A stretch of DNA of 64,000 bases from Phytophthora quininea (GCA_011947345.1 JAAVTG010000057.1:186001-250000); one strand, 5' to 3'; positions 33,957-44,659 are shown, counted from the first letter of the stretch. Notes: generated from the sequence alone by a model not told the origin. Program-made: numbers and translations.

Positions 33957-34816
33957 CTAGTCGTCCACAGGAAGATAAACAAGCCTTCTCGCGCCATTTC
34001 CACGACGTCCCAGCAGCGAGTTGTTTTGAAGACGGTCGCCTCTAGCAGCTAGCGCGCCTTGAGCCGTGAGCTGCAGCGTGCAAGTTTCCAGTGGATTCTT
34101 TGCCGGAGACCAGTCAAACTTCCTCGTAGCCAGCAAGACGACCAGGCAATTTGAAACCACACCTGATATCGATATATTGCTGCAGACACCTGCTGCCGCC
34201 CGACAAGAACTTCGTGTGTGCGTTGTCGTACAGGAAAATCCTGAGCATGTTCACGCGGAGAATCATTTTTTGGTCTGTCCCTTCAGCGAGCGGTAATCTT
34301 TCATGCCTCGGCTTGTGCTTATCGGGTTGTCTGGATATTTATGCTTCAAACGCGGCGCCTTCCTGCACGGCCATCTCGTTGGCAGTAAACCCTCGCATGG
34401 AGCGGCAGCCGATTCCGGAGACTGTTAGACACGTTTTCGCCCCGTATGACTCGACATCCACATCGGCACCATTCACATCTGCGAAAACTTGAATACCTAG
34501 CAATTGTCATGCTTTCCTGGTCTGCTACAGTTATTCTGACTGTGTGCATGGCGGTAGAGCTCGATTTACGCCATTGCAGGAGCAAGTGGACGGACACGCG
34601 GGAAGTGCTCGCATTTGCCCCTGCAACGCGACAGCAAAGTGCCCGTAAGCCGCACAGCTGGCCGGGCAATGGAGTAAACTGCATCCTCATCGATGGTGAG
34701 CTGTTACCATCATCATAGTTTTCGTTCACGTTGCTCGCGGGCAACAAACAAGTCGCCACTGGCCATCGAGATAGGCGGCTGTGGAAACGCGATGATGCAG
34801 GCCGCCAACGACACAC
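33957..34816 (-). pseudogene. Degenerate LRR-like copy
   Basis: Scattered frames resemble pieces of the neighbouring LRR-like proteins: SYGAKTCLTVSGIGCRSM aligns in style with VVVPGFGICQVEL, followed by KMILRVNMLRIFLYDNAH. Several stops and shifts interrupt it and no start is clear. Probably a decayed third member of the cluster. Confidence 0.35.
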
Positions 34817-35249
34817 AATCCCCTTTCGTTCAGTCCCGGTAGTTCAAGTACTAGAGTCCTAATTGTGGCGTATGAATAAGCCGTGCCGCCTTGCCAAACT
34901 TATCCGGGACAATCGACTAAGCTCTAAAAAGCTGGGAAGGGAAAAGATGATGTTTTGTAGTCATACAACCTGAGTTCAATGTCCCAGTGGGTTGTCCTGC
35001 GGATATTGCAGCGCCAAAAGGCAACAAGTGGTGAATGGCAACCACAGTGGATGGCTACAGGGAGGCGACTACCACGCCCTTACATTGTTCAAGTGAATGG
35101 GTAATCACTTGCCCACTTGCGGAATGTATGGCTAAAAATAGCATGTCCCAAGTAGGTCAACGATCACTTCGGAACCTGTCGTCAAGCGCACAGACATCAA
35201 TTGCACCGGGCTGTGATAGGCCTGGTAGACCGCAGCCCCCAAGTCCGCC
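34817..35249. other. Intergenic region upstream of VTT copy B
   Basis: About 430 bp with no supported ORF; presumably the promoter of the gene at 35250. Nothing else recognised. Confidence 0.4.
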
Positions 35250-36128
35250 ATGCCGTCCCTCAAGCCCTACGTCAAGCTGCTCTTCTGGTCCACACTATGC
35301 TGCGTCGCGCTCTACCTGGTGCTCACGCTGGTGCCCGTCAAGCTCTACGTGGCGTCTTCTATGGCCTGGATACAAGACAACCCGGGCATGGGCGCCATGC
35401 TGCTGCCGTTGATCCTCTGTATAGGCATCCCGCTGTGCATCCCGTCGCCAGGCTTCGAGATTTTGGCAGGCTCCATGTTCGGCATCGTCTCGGGCGTGCT
35501 GCTCAGTGTAGCAGGCAAGACGGCCGGCCAGTTGATCGCCTTTGCACTGGCCAAGCGGTTCGGCAAGGACCGAATCGTCAGCTACATGCAGAGCAACTTC
35601 CCAACCTTTGCAGCGTTGGCTACAGTGCTGCAGAGCTCCAGTTGGAAGCCGCTGCTGCTGATTCAAGTGGCCAATGTGCCGCATTTGGTCAAATGTTACG
35701 GCCTGGCCATCGCGGACGTCTCGACGTATCGCTTTGCCGTGTCCTCGGCGCTGGGAGGGCTGCCCTACGCGGTTCTGTGGGCCTACATTGGCTACCACAG
35801 CAAGGGACTGGTCGTGGGTAGTGAGGAGAGCGAGGTGAACGAGCTGCAGACGTCGTTCCGCCAACGGATGGTGATTGGGGTGGGAGGCACCGTGTTCACC
35901 GTCGTCGGCATGTGGTGGCTCGTGGTGTACACCAAGAAACAGCTTCACAGTGAACTGCAGAAGGCCACCAAACACCTGCACCGATCCAGTGAAGACAGCG
36001 ACGACACGTGCATCACCATTTCGTCGTCCGAAGACGACGAGGAAGTGGTGCAGATTGGACTGCTCCGACCCGACACATTCCCGACAGCTCTCACTGCTGC
36101 CGTCCCACGCGCTTATAACGACATTTAA
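35250..36128 (+). CDS. VTT-domain (TMEM64-like) membrane protein, copy B
   Basis: One uninterrupted 292-residue frame with four or five membrane helices. Key segments: LLFWSTLCCVALYLVLTLVP, GIPLCIPSPGFEILAGSMFG, AGKTAGQLIAFALAKRFGKD, SSWKPLLLIQVANVPHLVKC, AVSSALGGLPYAVLWAYIGY and MVIGVGGTVFTVVGMWWLVV. The tail is acidic (EDSDDTCITISSSEDDEEVV). It shares SSWKP, VKCY, AVSSA and AVLWAYIG with copy A, so the two are paralogs about 4 kb apart. VTT proteins act in lipid or ion handling of endomembranes; the exact role is unknown. Confidence 0.9.
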   Translation: MPSLKPYVKLLFWSTLCCVALYLVLTLVPVKLYVASSMAWIQDNPGMGAMLLPLILCIGIPLCIPSPGFEILAGSMFGIVSGVLLSVAGKTAGQLIAFALAKRFGKDRIVSYMQSNFPTFAALATVLQSSSWKPLLLIQVANVPHLVKCYGLAIADVSTYRFAVSSALGGLPYAVLWAYIGYHSKGLVVGSEESEVNELQTSFRQRMVIGVGGTVFTVVGMWWLVVYTKKQLHSELQKATKHLHRSSEDSDDTCITISSSEDDEEVVQIGLLRPDTFPTALTAAVPRAYNDI

Positions 36129-36389
36129 GGTGGAGATTTCGAAAGGGGAAAAGGCTTGTAGACTATCACGCTTAGACACAACTGTACAATATCAATCCCA
36201 ACGGATCCCTTACGTACTTTACAACCTCTTCCTTTGTCCAGCATAACGTGGTGCTTCTTCGTCTACATGCTTTTAGTCTTTACATGGTTAGGATTTAGGA
36301 TTCGTAGTTTTAGATTCGCTTAGTCAAAACGTGGGACAGTCAGTCGTGTTCTATCCAGCGCAGACCAAGTCAAGTGGCACCTCCGTCTA

Positions 36390-36833
36390 ATGGACTTCGA
36401 CGCCACCATCGAGCGCTTGAACGCGCTCAAGCTGCAAGAGCGCGGCGGCAACACGCAGCAGAATCAGGCGACACACCACTCGGAGACGGCGCAGCTGCAG
36501 CAGCACGTGCGGCGCCTGCAGGAAGACAGCGAGCGGCAGGCGCAGCAGTGGACGGCGCAGATGCGCGAACTGCAGACGCGATTGGAGGCGGCCGAGCACC
36601 AGAACCGCCTGCTGAAAGCGGCGCTGGGCGAGGTGGACACGTACCGCCAACAGGCCGAGACGCAGCAGCTCGTGATCGACGAGCTGCAGGCGCAGGTCAA
36701 GCAGCTCCGCATCACCAACTACAGACTGCAGTACGTGGTGCAGCAGAACGAGCCTCGAGGGCCCAACAACTTTTACCGCCGCCACCGCCCGATATTTTCT
36801 AAAAGCCGGAGCTCCTTTACGGACGGAATGTAA
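36390..36833 (+). CDS. Small coiled-coil protein
   Basis: A 147-residue single-exon protein. Residues about 30-120 form one continuous coiled coil rich in Gln and Glu (LQQHVRRLQEDSERQAQQWT, MRELQTRLEAAEHQNRLLKA). It ends KQLRITNYRLQYVVQQNEPR and a basic, Ser-rich tail. High GC, strong codon bias, intact frame. Probably a structural or adaptor protein; the family is not recognised. Confidence 0.75.
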   Translation: MDFDATIERLNALKLQERGGNTQQNQATHHSETAQLQQHVRRLQEDSERQAQQWTAQMRELQTRLEAAEHQNRLLKAALGEVDTYRQQAETQQLVIDELQAQVKQLRITNYRLQYVVQQNEPRGPNNFYRRHRPIFSKSRSSFTDGM

Positions 36834-37048
36834 ACTGTAGAAGCTAGAGACTTCGTGTGTGCTCTAATATTAAAGAAGGCCTTTACTTGCGAAGGCGATC
36901 GATGAGGCTGGCAAAGAGAAGGTCAGTTATAGAGTTATATGTTAGTTAAGAACGTACGTCTTTTGTGATGTGACTTGAGAGGAAAACGTCGCCGCTGCAA
37001 CGTAGAATTCTTGGACGAATTTCTCCATCTGCATTGCAAGTGATCAGC

Positions 37049-37536
37049 TTATTCCACAGCTGCAAATCGATTAGCATTGTTGACCTCGTTTTCCAGGATT
37101 GCGATCTACCAGGAACGTTGCATGAGAACAAATGACGGCAGATAACCATGGATTTTTGCCGCACCTCGCTCTCCAGCTCCTCGAGTCTCTCCAGCTCCTG
37201 CTCCGAACAGTGCTCGGTATCCACTCTAACGAGCATAGCGGAATCATTTACAACATTGCGATACAATTATTAAATAAACATGGATACCCACTTTATCTTC
37301 ATGACGTCCTGCTGCTGATTCAGCAAGTGCTTGGAGGCGCCAGGTCTCCGTTCATTCGGCATCCATCTACGTCGAGTATCTCGCTCCTCCGGCCGCAATA
37401 AAACCTTCGGTCTAAGCAAATACGATAGCAAAGTCATTAAATAATTGTATTCCTATTTCCTTTATGCATTTACGCCCACGTACACGTAGTTCTGCACGGC
37501 CGACGGCTTCTCCACTGGCACCTCACGCGGCTTCAT
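37049..37536 (-). CDS. Small four-exon coiled-coil protein
   Basis: Exons 37484-37536, 37292-37411, 37147-37225 and 37049-37105 sum to 309 nt, an exact 102 codons plus stop. It reads MKPREVPVEKPSAVQNYVPK, LLRPEERDTRRRWMPNERRP, ASKHLLNQQQDVMKIKVDTE, EQELERLEELESEVRQKSMI and ends NNANRFAAVE. The last intron is 41 nt with a GTTATC donor, weaker than usual; reading through gives an unlikely tail. A short basic protein with a C-terminal coiled coil. Function unknown. Confidence 0.65.
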
Positions 37537-37617
37537 CGTCTTTTCGGATTTGGTAAGTTCTAAAATAAGTTTGAAACGTTACAAAAACATGCAGTCAATC
37601 AGAAACCTGTGGCCGAG

Positions 37618-38903
37618 ATGATGCTGAGCTTGCTGCGGCGTCCGTCCGTGCGGCTGTCGCTGGCTCGGGCCTCCCGCAATGACGCTGTGGTCTTGGCGCG
37701 CAGCTTCAGCGCCGCCTCGGGCGAGGACAAGAAGCAGGAGGAGCCGCTAACCAACCGCACGATCTGGGACAACGTGCTGAAGGACAAGAGCCAAGCGGAC
37801 ACGGAGCAAGGCGGCGACTTGTTGTATGAATATTCACGCAAGGTATTTAATTTTTTTGTTGAAGCTATTATATATATATATTTAAAACATTATGCTGTGA
37901 ATGCTGTAGAGCTACTTCGGATGGATGTCGGCGGGATCACTCGCGCATGTACGTCAATTGACATTTTTGTTCAGCTCTTTGGTGCTGGTCCTTTTCATGT
38001 TTATTTGCTAGGTTGCCTTTTGGTCATGGCTGAAAGGTTACGAGCAGAGTTTGGTGGAGAGTAAGTGCTGTGAAAATATTGTGAATGAGCGGAATGAGAT
38101 GATAATTTTTTTCCTTTGTTTTGTAGTGCACCCTGTGCTGGGCGAGCCGACCTTCTTTTCGTTCGTCACGGACGACTTCGGGTCCTCGATTGGTTTCGGC
38201 ATGAGTATCTTGCTGGCGGGTTTGATTGGCTTCCATGCTCGGGTAGGTTGAAAGTGTCCAAGCGGGAAGAAAATCCTGGAAGGAAATCAATTAACATTGT
38301 CCTGGCTTTCAGCGAACTGTGGCACGAATTTCAATCGTATCTGGAGGCGACAAGCTGCGCTTCACAACTCACAAATTCTTTGGAGTAAGCTTTGTGTTAT
38401 TGCTAGTATTTTTCGCGTTGGATTTTGTTGGATCTTAACATTTTTTTTCGTTTAGGATTTAGGGACGCCTATTGACGTGCCCATTTCGTACGTTTCGGCG
38501 CACCCGAACACCAAGAACAACATCATCCTCAAGCTGGCCAACACTCGTGGGTTTTACCTTGTCGACACAAACGGCAAGTTCTACAACCGCGAGAAGTTGG
38601 AGCGGATGATCACGTTCCGCACAAACTTTGTACGTTTTGTAGTTGTTTCCGATGCAATTACCAGTCAATATTAACTTACTGTTGTCATTGCAGAAGGACC
38701 ACGAGAAGATGATGGAGAAGAAGACGACGGTCGAAGTCCGCACAGACCTGCCACGAGTGGATCTGAAGGCTGAAGCAGCTCAGGCAGATGCGAACCGGAA
38801 GCTCCCCACACGCCCGCGCCCTAAAGCGCGCTACGGCAACCTGCTCAAGAAGACCAAGAACAACAACCACGGCAAAAGAAATAGGCCCTCGTTGTTGGGT
38901 TAG
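37618..38903 (+). CDS. TMEM223-like mitochondrial membrane protein
   Basis: Seven exons with introns 37843-37909, 37949-38011, 38061-38126, 38243-38312, 38385-38455 and 38630-38693, all in frame. The N-terminus is a mitochondrial presequence (MMLSLLRRPSVRLSLARASR...RSFSAAS). Two membrane helices follow (SYFGWMSAGSLAHVAFWSWL; DFGSSIGFGMSILLAGLIGF), then DKLRFTTHKFFG, DVPISYVSAH and ANTRGFYLVDTNGKFYN. The order matches TMEM223, an inner-membrane protein linked to complex IV assembly in animals. The C-terminal basic tail (RPRPKARYGNLLKKTKNNNH) is extra. The intron at 37843 has an AT microsatellite. Confidence 0.82.
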
Positions 38904-38998
38904 CTAGATGTAAATGACTGCTCGACTGGTTGGTTCAGACGAGGTTTTGGAGCACGACAATTCACTCAGCCACGATTTTTCTCCGCCTAAAAGTTAAG

Positions 38999-40884
38999 TT
39001 AATTGGACCCCATCGAGGCCTCCACCGCTGCGGCGAGAAGCAGCGCGTCATACAGTTCGCGAGCATTGTCGACTAGCCGCGTGGGATTAATCCTGTCGGC
39101 AACGTCTCGCAAGGTCAGCAGCACATTCGTAGCATCCTCAGCCGCCAGAATTTCCTCGCGGAATTCGCGAACGACGGCGACACAGAGCAAGTTGATGAAT
39201 GAGAAGTCGCTGGGCGTCAGACTGAAAATTGCATCCCAGATCTGCCACACCTGCGGCATCTCAAACTCGCGAGCCATCAGCACGCGCACCCAGCGCAGTA
39301 AAAACATCTGCGGCTCTACACCTAGACTAGCTAAATGTCTTGCCGTTGGTGGGTCGCATCGACTTAAAATGTGGTGGTGGATGCGGTTCATCTGGTCGTC
39401 CAGAGGCGACACGGGGAGCTGGTCTGCCGAACTGAGAGGCTTCTCGAACGAGCTTGAGTTTCTACGAGGAAGAGGGACGTGCGGGCAAAAGGTACCTGCC
39501 ATCCGCACCATCATTTCTTCCAACAAGAGGTAAGCATCGTGTTCGATGAACTCCGCAGCCGTCATCTCCCGTACGATTTCATAGGCAGCGTCGCGACAAC
39601 ACTCGTAGTATTTACCTGATCCACCCCGGAACGGACTCATTCGAAGAAAGCTGTCCCGGTCAAGAAACGAGTCGTCGTTTTGGATATTGATGAAGCTTTC
39701 GACGTAGACGTACGCGTCTTCTTCTTCAGTGCTGGAGCTCTCGGCCCGGTTTTTCAAAGGGGAATTGGCAGGGAAGAAATACGACCCACTTAGTCTTCCG
39801 TCTGACTCAGTGTCGTACTCTCCAGCACTGACTTCTTCAATATCGTCTTCTTCCATCGGCCACTGCTCAATGTGCAGCAAGTACACTAACGTAGCTAGTA
39901 ATTCGCCCATTCCTTGATTGTACGAAATCTCGGGGTGCGTCACTGAGTAGACGTACAATACTCGAATTAGTAGACACTGCACAACTGGGTCTCTGAAAAA
40001 CTCCATCTCTCCTCTCGTCCGTCTGACGTCCTTGTAGATGCTGTACAGTAATCCATCAGAAGAGTTTTCGCACACGTTTAGAAACTCTTCAGCTCGTTGA
40101 GTTCCTTGCACCAACTCGCTAAACAGAGCTTGGTGGCGTCTCTCTAGTTCGTATCTTTGTCTTTTTCTCTTGTAATCGACGTCCACTGGTTGAATGGAAC
40201 ATCTCCTGGAATGGACTCGAGCCAAACCTTCCACGTTAAACTTCGCATACAGGACCACGAGAGTTCGCCTTTGGCTGCTTGAAGAGACAAGTCTTCTCTT
40301 GAAGAGCGCACGAAAATCTCCAAAACTCATCCACGCGGTTCTTAACGCCTCTTGACTGGAGTTCTCTTAACGTGACAGCTGCGGCCCTGCTACGTGGTGG
40401 CTTGGACTGTTGACGAGCGTTTGTAACGCGTTCAATTGCGTTGCAGATAGCATCACTCCAATCTGAAGCCTCACGCACGTGATCTGCGCATAGAAACCAG
40501 GTCTTGTCTTTAGAAACGACCATTAGAACCTCTTCGAGGCTGTCGATATGCGCGTCCTGCAGTCGGATACAGCCCATGGGCGTACTGTCACTCTTGTGGG
40601 GAAGTAGTAGAGTCCCAGGTCGCCGGGGCTGGCCCCAGCCAGCACCACTTCGAAGGGTTTCCATTCGGGAGGACGACCCATTTCCAAAAGCAATGGGCCG
40701 GACTTGAGCTTCGGCTGAAAGTGAACAGGATAAGATTTAGAAACGGGGTTTAAAGTGGTGGCTACAGAGTTTCTAAACGCACCAGGAAGCGGTTAGCGGC
40801 GGGTGCAGGCACGGCGAACGTCTGCAGCAGGCGCTGGAGCATGCTGGAGGACGGCGGCTCGGAGGACAGGCCCAGTGCCTCCAT
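38999..40884 (-). CDS. PH-TBC domain Rab GTPase-activating protein (TBC1D5-like)
   Basis: Exon 1 (40783-40884, MEALGLSSEPPSSSMLQRLL) joins across intron 40715-40782 to a PH domain (WKPFEVVLAGASPGDLGLYY, DKTWFLCADHVREASDWSDA). The TBC domain follows: SLTWKVWLESIPGD, VYSVTHPEISYNQGMGELLA, FIEHDAYLLLEEMM, LGVEPQMFLLRWVRVLMARE and QIWDAIFSL. The order and the long insert before EHDAY fit TBC1D5, a Rab7-type GAP. The residue order RR-x-R near the IxxDxxRT finger is degenerate (SIYKDVRRTRGEM), but the Asp/Arg pair remains. Breaks lie at 40598-40601, 40322-40325 and 40148. Without them the start of the TBC domain reads in a wrong frame. Confidence 0.85.
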
Positions 40885-41669
40885 GGTCGAGTGCAGCGTG
40901 GCGCCAGTTGGCGAGTGCCACGACTGGCCGCCAACGATAGAAAAATATGGATTTTTTCGGATTGAAAACAGTATACAACGAAATGTGGCATATTGAAGAG
41001 GGTTCTGGTGCGCGCCCTTTCAAGATTGAGCGAGATTTTTACGTGACAACAAGGAATTGCTGTAGTACAAGACTATGTAGTACTACGTACTAGTGCGCCG
41101 GCGGGCGGAAATCGAGAAATATCCGGGTCGACTAGGCCTGGCCTTGGACAGGATCAGAGCAAGACTGCAATAACCCTGGGCGGGAAATTCTAACGCAGTA
41201 TTGTACTGCACTTTGCATCACATCGTTAGCAGAGAAAACTAAAGGCTCCGTTGAAAGGAAATTCAAGGTTCACTGGTCAACTTAACAGCGCTGTTTCCCA
41301 CGAACTACAGTAGGGTACAATACGATAGGTGAAGGAATTCCTTGCTTTGTCAATGTATCAGGCACAGATTTCACTAAGGATGCGTATGCCATTGCAGGGC
41401 CTAACGTGGCCCTAGTGAGAGGCAACATTGCTGGCGAGTAAAGACTTTGCTGCAAACTTAGGACTTACGACACGACACGACACCACGCAAATCCTAAGCT
41501 TATGTGCAAGGAGCTTGTGATCGGCTTATTCATTGCCATAGAAGAGCATTCCGAGCTGCATTTACTGCACTGTCGTTCCCTTACATCGCCAGGTCTCCGT
41601 CATCCTAAACAAAGTTTGCTGTCCACCATTCTAGAATTCGCGGCCACCTCGACAAAAGCTCCATCGACC
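40885..41669. other. Intergenic region between Rab-GAP and RxLR gene
   Basis: About 785 bp. It holds a GGCGGGAAA E2F-like word at 41179-41187 and a short CGACA repeat at about 41467-41485. ORF 41502-41669 is an upstream extension of the effector frame without a signal peptide and is not supported. CCACCATTCT at about 41617-41628 resembles an oomycete initiator, weakly. Confidence 0.35.
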
Positions 41670-42113
41670 ATGCGTCTCAGTTTGGTCTTCGTGGCCGTGT
41701 TGGCTGCCATCGCTGTGAGCATGGAAGCGGTCTCTGCTGCTGCTGATCAAACCAAGGCGGTGGAGATTGTTGACCGGGGCCAGGGCACCAGGTCTTTGAG
41801 AGGACAAGAAGCTACGAGGGACACAGCCGACGATGAAGAGCGGGGACTCGAACTGAACGTGTTTCTTCTCCTCAACTCTTCGAACATGAGGCGCCGACAA
41901 TTTGCGGAGTGGTTTCGCAGCGGTAAATCGACCGCCGACGTCTACAGCATCCTGCGCTTGGAAGATCTCGCGCGAACTACCAAATGGGGAAGCTCACGAA
42001 GACCCGGCGATACAGGCTCTATCGCAAGTACAGGACGTACTTTGACAACCAAGGATTCTAGAGGAAAACTAGCGTCGTATCCTAGGACTGTACAGGTTGC
42101 CATCGCACCATGA
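41670..42113 (+). CDS. RxLR-EER secreted effector candidate
   Basis: Start chosen at ATG 41670 because it opens a clear signal peptide (MRLSLVFVAVLAAIAVSMEA). About 25 residues after the predicted cleavage is RSLR (RxLR), then an acidic stretch with DDEER (dEER), the classical oomycete host-targeting pair. The effector part has FAEWFRSGKSTADVYSIL, which resembles a W-type helix of WY folds. In the printed frame the last third is low in pattern and ends at 42113. Another frame ends earlier, at about 42063, and has the Tyr-rich helix typical of RxLR C-termini, so the frame probably shifts near 41965-41975. No repaired reading is given. It would act inside plant cells; the target is unknown. Confidence 0.8.
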   Translation: MRLSLVFVAVLAAIAVSMEAVSAAADQTKAVEIVDRGQGTRSLRGQEATRDTADDEERGLELNVFLLLNSSNMRRRQFAEWFRSGKSTADVYSILRLEDLARTTKWGSSRRPGDTGSIASTGRTLTTKDSRGKLASYPRTVQVAIAP

Positions 42114-42450
42114 ACTACAGCATCTGTTTACCAAAGCTAGCTGCTTCGATTTCTTTGTGAGTTTGTCCTCCAGCTCGGACTCGCTCCATCGCTCGAAAAA
42201 AATGAAGCAAGAGCGCAGCCAAACACGATACAGCTCTTCTCGCCAAGCACATGAATTGTCTTGGCTTCTGTGCGAAAACCGATCTCAGGGATGCAGGACT
42301 TGCTCAGGAATCTGCTGTAGCATTGCGTGTCAAGGACCGTTTTAATCTTCATTTTCGAACGGGTGCCGTTTAAGCTACGATTTAATGAACTGGGTCATGC
42401 AAGAGAGAAGAGCGAAGGTCAAAGGCAATCTCTTCAATTGCCGTCCGAGT
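42114..42450. other. Spacer between RxLR gene and hAT element
   Basis: About 340 bp of AT-richer sequence with no supported gene. The 8-bp target duplication of the hAT element starts at its right end. Confidence 0.4.
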
Positions 42451-42458
42451 ACCATAAG

Positions 42459-42480
42459 CAGGGCTGCCGATAATGGCATG
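42459..42480 (+). repeat. hAT left terminal inverted repeat
   Basis: Begins CAGGGCTGCCGATAATGG; matches the reverse complement of 44565-44586 except at two positions. Confidence 0.9.
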
Positions 42481-42596
42481 TTTTTCTAGCAAGAACGACA
42501 ACACTAGATAAATAATGGTAGGCAGCCAGCAGAATCATCTACATAAATAATGGCATGTAGAAGGTTTAACACATTCATAATGGCTTATGATGGTGG

Positions 42597-44330
42597 TTAA
42601 CTTCGGAGACTATCAATGGTACCTACGTCCCAGTAGCTTGCGTTCTGACGGAGAAAGAGGATCTGCTCGAGCGTCGCTGGTTGAAGGCTGTTGCGTTCTT
42701 GCCCAAATGTCGTCCGGGCAATACTAAAGAACCTCTCCACGATGTTCGACGTCGGAGGGATACTACGGATCAGCACGTACTTCTGCTCTTGTTGCGCCAG
42801 CTTCCTGCGCTTTTGAAGGCGCTCGACGAACGACGAGCTCTCTTCGTCGTCCGATTCGGGCGCGGCTGCAGCACTTGCAGCGAAAGGCTGGAGTACTGCC
42901 TTCTCCGTTCTTGTCAGGCGGTTAGAGTTGCCTCGCAAGACACGGACACAGCCCGACTCAAAGTCCGGGCTGTGGACAATGTCAGCTCGTGGCGCTGTAT
43001 GATAGATATCGTTAGTTTTCACAGCGTAGTTAGCAGAATGTGTAACTTACCAAGGTAATGCGCGTACTGCGGCTTCATAGCGATGAGACCGTCGAACCAT
43101 TCGCGCACGTCTAAGAGATCAGCGCTGCCTTGAAGAGCCTTCGATACGGATTCGACATTGGCGACCTCCTTCAGCAGCTTGCGCAGGCGGCGGTTGCACG
43201 CCGGACCAGGAAGAAGCTCAGCGACGTCATCGTCATCTTTATCGAGGTGCTCGAGAAGCTTGAAGTAACGGTGCAACATTGCAAACGTTGAACTCCATCG
43301 TGTGTCCTGCCGAATTACCGGGCGGAGACTTGTTTTAAGCCTAAGAATTATCATAAAACACCACATATTATCCTTATTAGTAGGAATTATAGATAAAACC
43401 ACAGAATAACAACATGGGTACCTCAGTTTAGCCGACTGCGTCAGCGTCCGAAGCTTGATCATTAGCCCGTGAACTGCGGCAAGATCAGCCTCGTGACTTT
43501 GAAGATCTTGCTGGACCGCCCGATTAAGTCGGTGCGAAGCGCACCCGATTAAGGGAACGCCGATGAGCGAAGCTAAGCGCTGATTAACGCTGCAATTATC
43601 ACCCACAACAAATAGACACTGGTCAATCTGTTTCCCAAAATCCCTCGGCAGCATATCCGCTAGAAACTCTCTGTGCGCGAGGGCAGAGAGACCGTCATCA
43701 ACCTCATTCATCAGAGGAGCCATGCAGATCAAGGGAGTCTTCACCTTGCCACCAACCTCGTAGCAGGCGAAGACTCCAAGATAGTGCTCAGACATATGGG
43801 TCCATCCATCTAGAATGAGCCCAAATTGGTCCGGCATCTCAGAGGCGATTGACCTCTCCACTGCCACAGACACGCCTTCAAGCGCAGCGCGCAGCGTCTC
43901 GACGCATACCGGATCGAGTGTCGTATAGCTAAGATCAATAATAAACAGTTAGAAATAATTCTTTGTTAAATTGTAGTCGCTTTTCTTACCGTCTTGTCGC
44001 TCTATTCTCACAAAAAGTGAGAGGTAGATTGCTCGTAACGACCCACATGAGCCAGCCGTACAGGTTTTGCGAAGACCGCGACACGTAACTGAGTAGCGAG
44101 CCGGTTTCAGATGTCGTGGCCTCTAGCATCTCGGCCTCAAAGTTGGGATGCTCATGTCTAACGTGCTGCATGAGGTTAGCACGCCCGTTTCGACGGGTCT
44201 GCTTTCTAACCGTGCCGCAACGACATCGGAAATATTCGAGAATAATCTCGTCGAAGTCATCGCGGCACGGCTGGAAATAAAACCCAGTGACTTGAGCTGA
44301 CGTGAACCTTGGTCTGGCGGTGATCGCCAT
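42597..44330 (-). CDS. hAT transposase with BED-type zinc finger, four exons
   Basis: Exons 43990-44330, 43422-43928, 43051-43340 and 42597-42994 sum to 1536 nt, exactly 511 codons plus stop. The N-terminus carries a BED-like finger (FRCRCGTVRKQTRRNGRANL, HVRHEHP). The catalytic core has LILDGWTHMSEHYLGVFACY, FVVGDNCSVNQRLASLIGVP and GCASHRLNRAVQ, which fit the RNase H-like fold with its first Asp in LDGWT and the second in GDN. A late QDTRWSSTFAMLHRYF block follows. The end RSIPPTSNIVERFFSIART is the hAT dimerisation motif with the acidic residue in VERFFS. All introns have GT-AG ends. It is one of few long genes in the window without a frame break. Confidence 0.9.
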
Positions 44331-44564
44331 GGCTGGTGTAGAGCAGTAGGGGCTTGTAAACGTGGGCGTGAATCGGGAAATGGAGAACAGCTACAGACAA
44401 AACACACTCCAGTAAATGGTTGGTTCTGCGGGGGTCATAATTTTGCTGTGCACCTTGCATACATTATTCTTTTAGCTAGGATTGCCACATACATTATGAC
44501 ATTGTATGGTCCATCGCTAAAACATACATTTATGTATGATATGTATGGCCATTATTATTATTGC

Positions 44565-44586
44565 CATGCTATTTTCGGCAGCCCTG
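44565..44586 (-). repeat. hAT right terminal inverted repeat
   Basis: Ends TTCGGCAGCCCTG on the plus strand; partner of the repeat at 42459-42480. Confidence 0.9.
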
Positions 44587-44659
44587 TCCATAAGGCATCT
44601 TGACATTTTCAGCCAATCACCGAGTTTTATTTATTTACATTTCGTTGAAAATCACAAAT

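Larger units (their letters stand above)
42459..44586 (-). mobile_element. Complete hAT-superfamily DNA transposon (about 2.1 kb)
   Basis: Terminal inverted repeats begin CAGGGCTGCCGA at both ends (42459-42480 and 44565-44586; 20 of 22 positions match). The flanking 8-bp words are accataag (42451-42458) and tccataag (44587-44594), a hAT-length target duplication with one mismatch. Subterminal zones are rich in ATAATGGC/GCCATTAT words on both sides. The element carries one transposase gene with an intact spliced frame, so it may be, or recently was, autonomous. Confidence 0.9.

Noticed and set aside
35295..36179. Long antisense ORF (294 codons)
   Set aside because: It is the shadow of the GC-rich VTT gene on the plus strand, with His/Gln-rich low-complexity content and no domain.
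36374..36802. Ala/Arg/Gly-rich ORF overlapping the coiled-coil gene
   Set aside because: Frame shadow of a GC-rich gene; composition typical of an out-of-frame reading.
38999..40330. TBC gene starting at 40330 (MSFGDFRALFKRR)
   Set aside because: Between 40148 and 40325 another frame gives the conserved TBC start and joins to the PH domain upstream, so this start is an artefact.
41502..41669. Upstream extension of the RxLR frame
   Set aside because: Lacks a signal peptide; the ATG at 41670 gives a canonical one.
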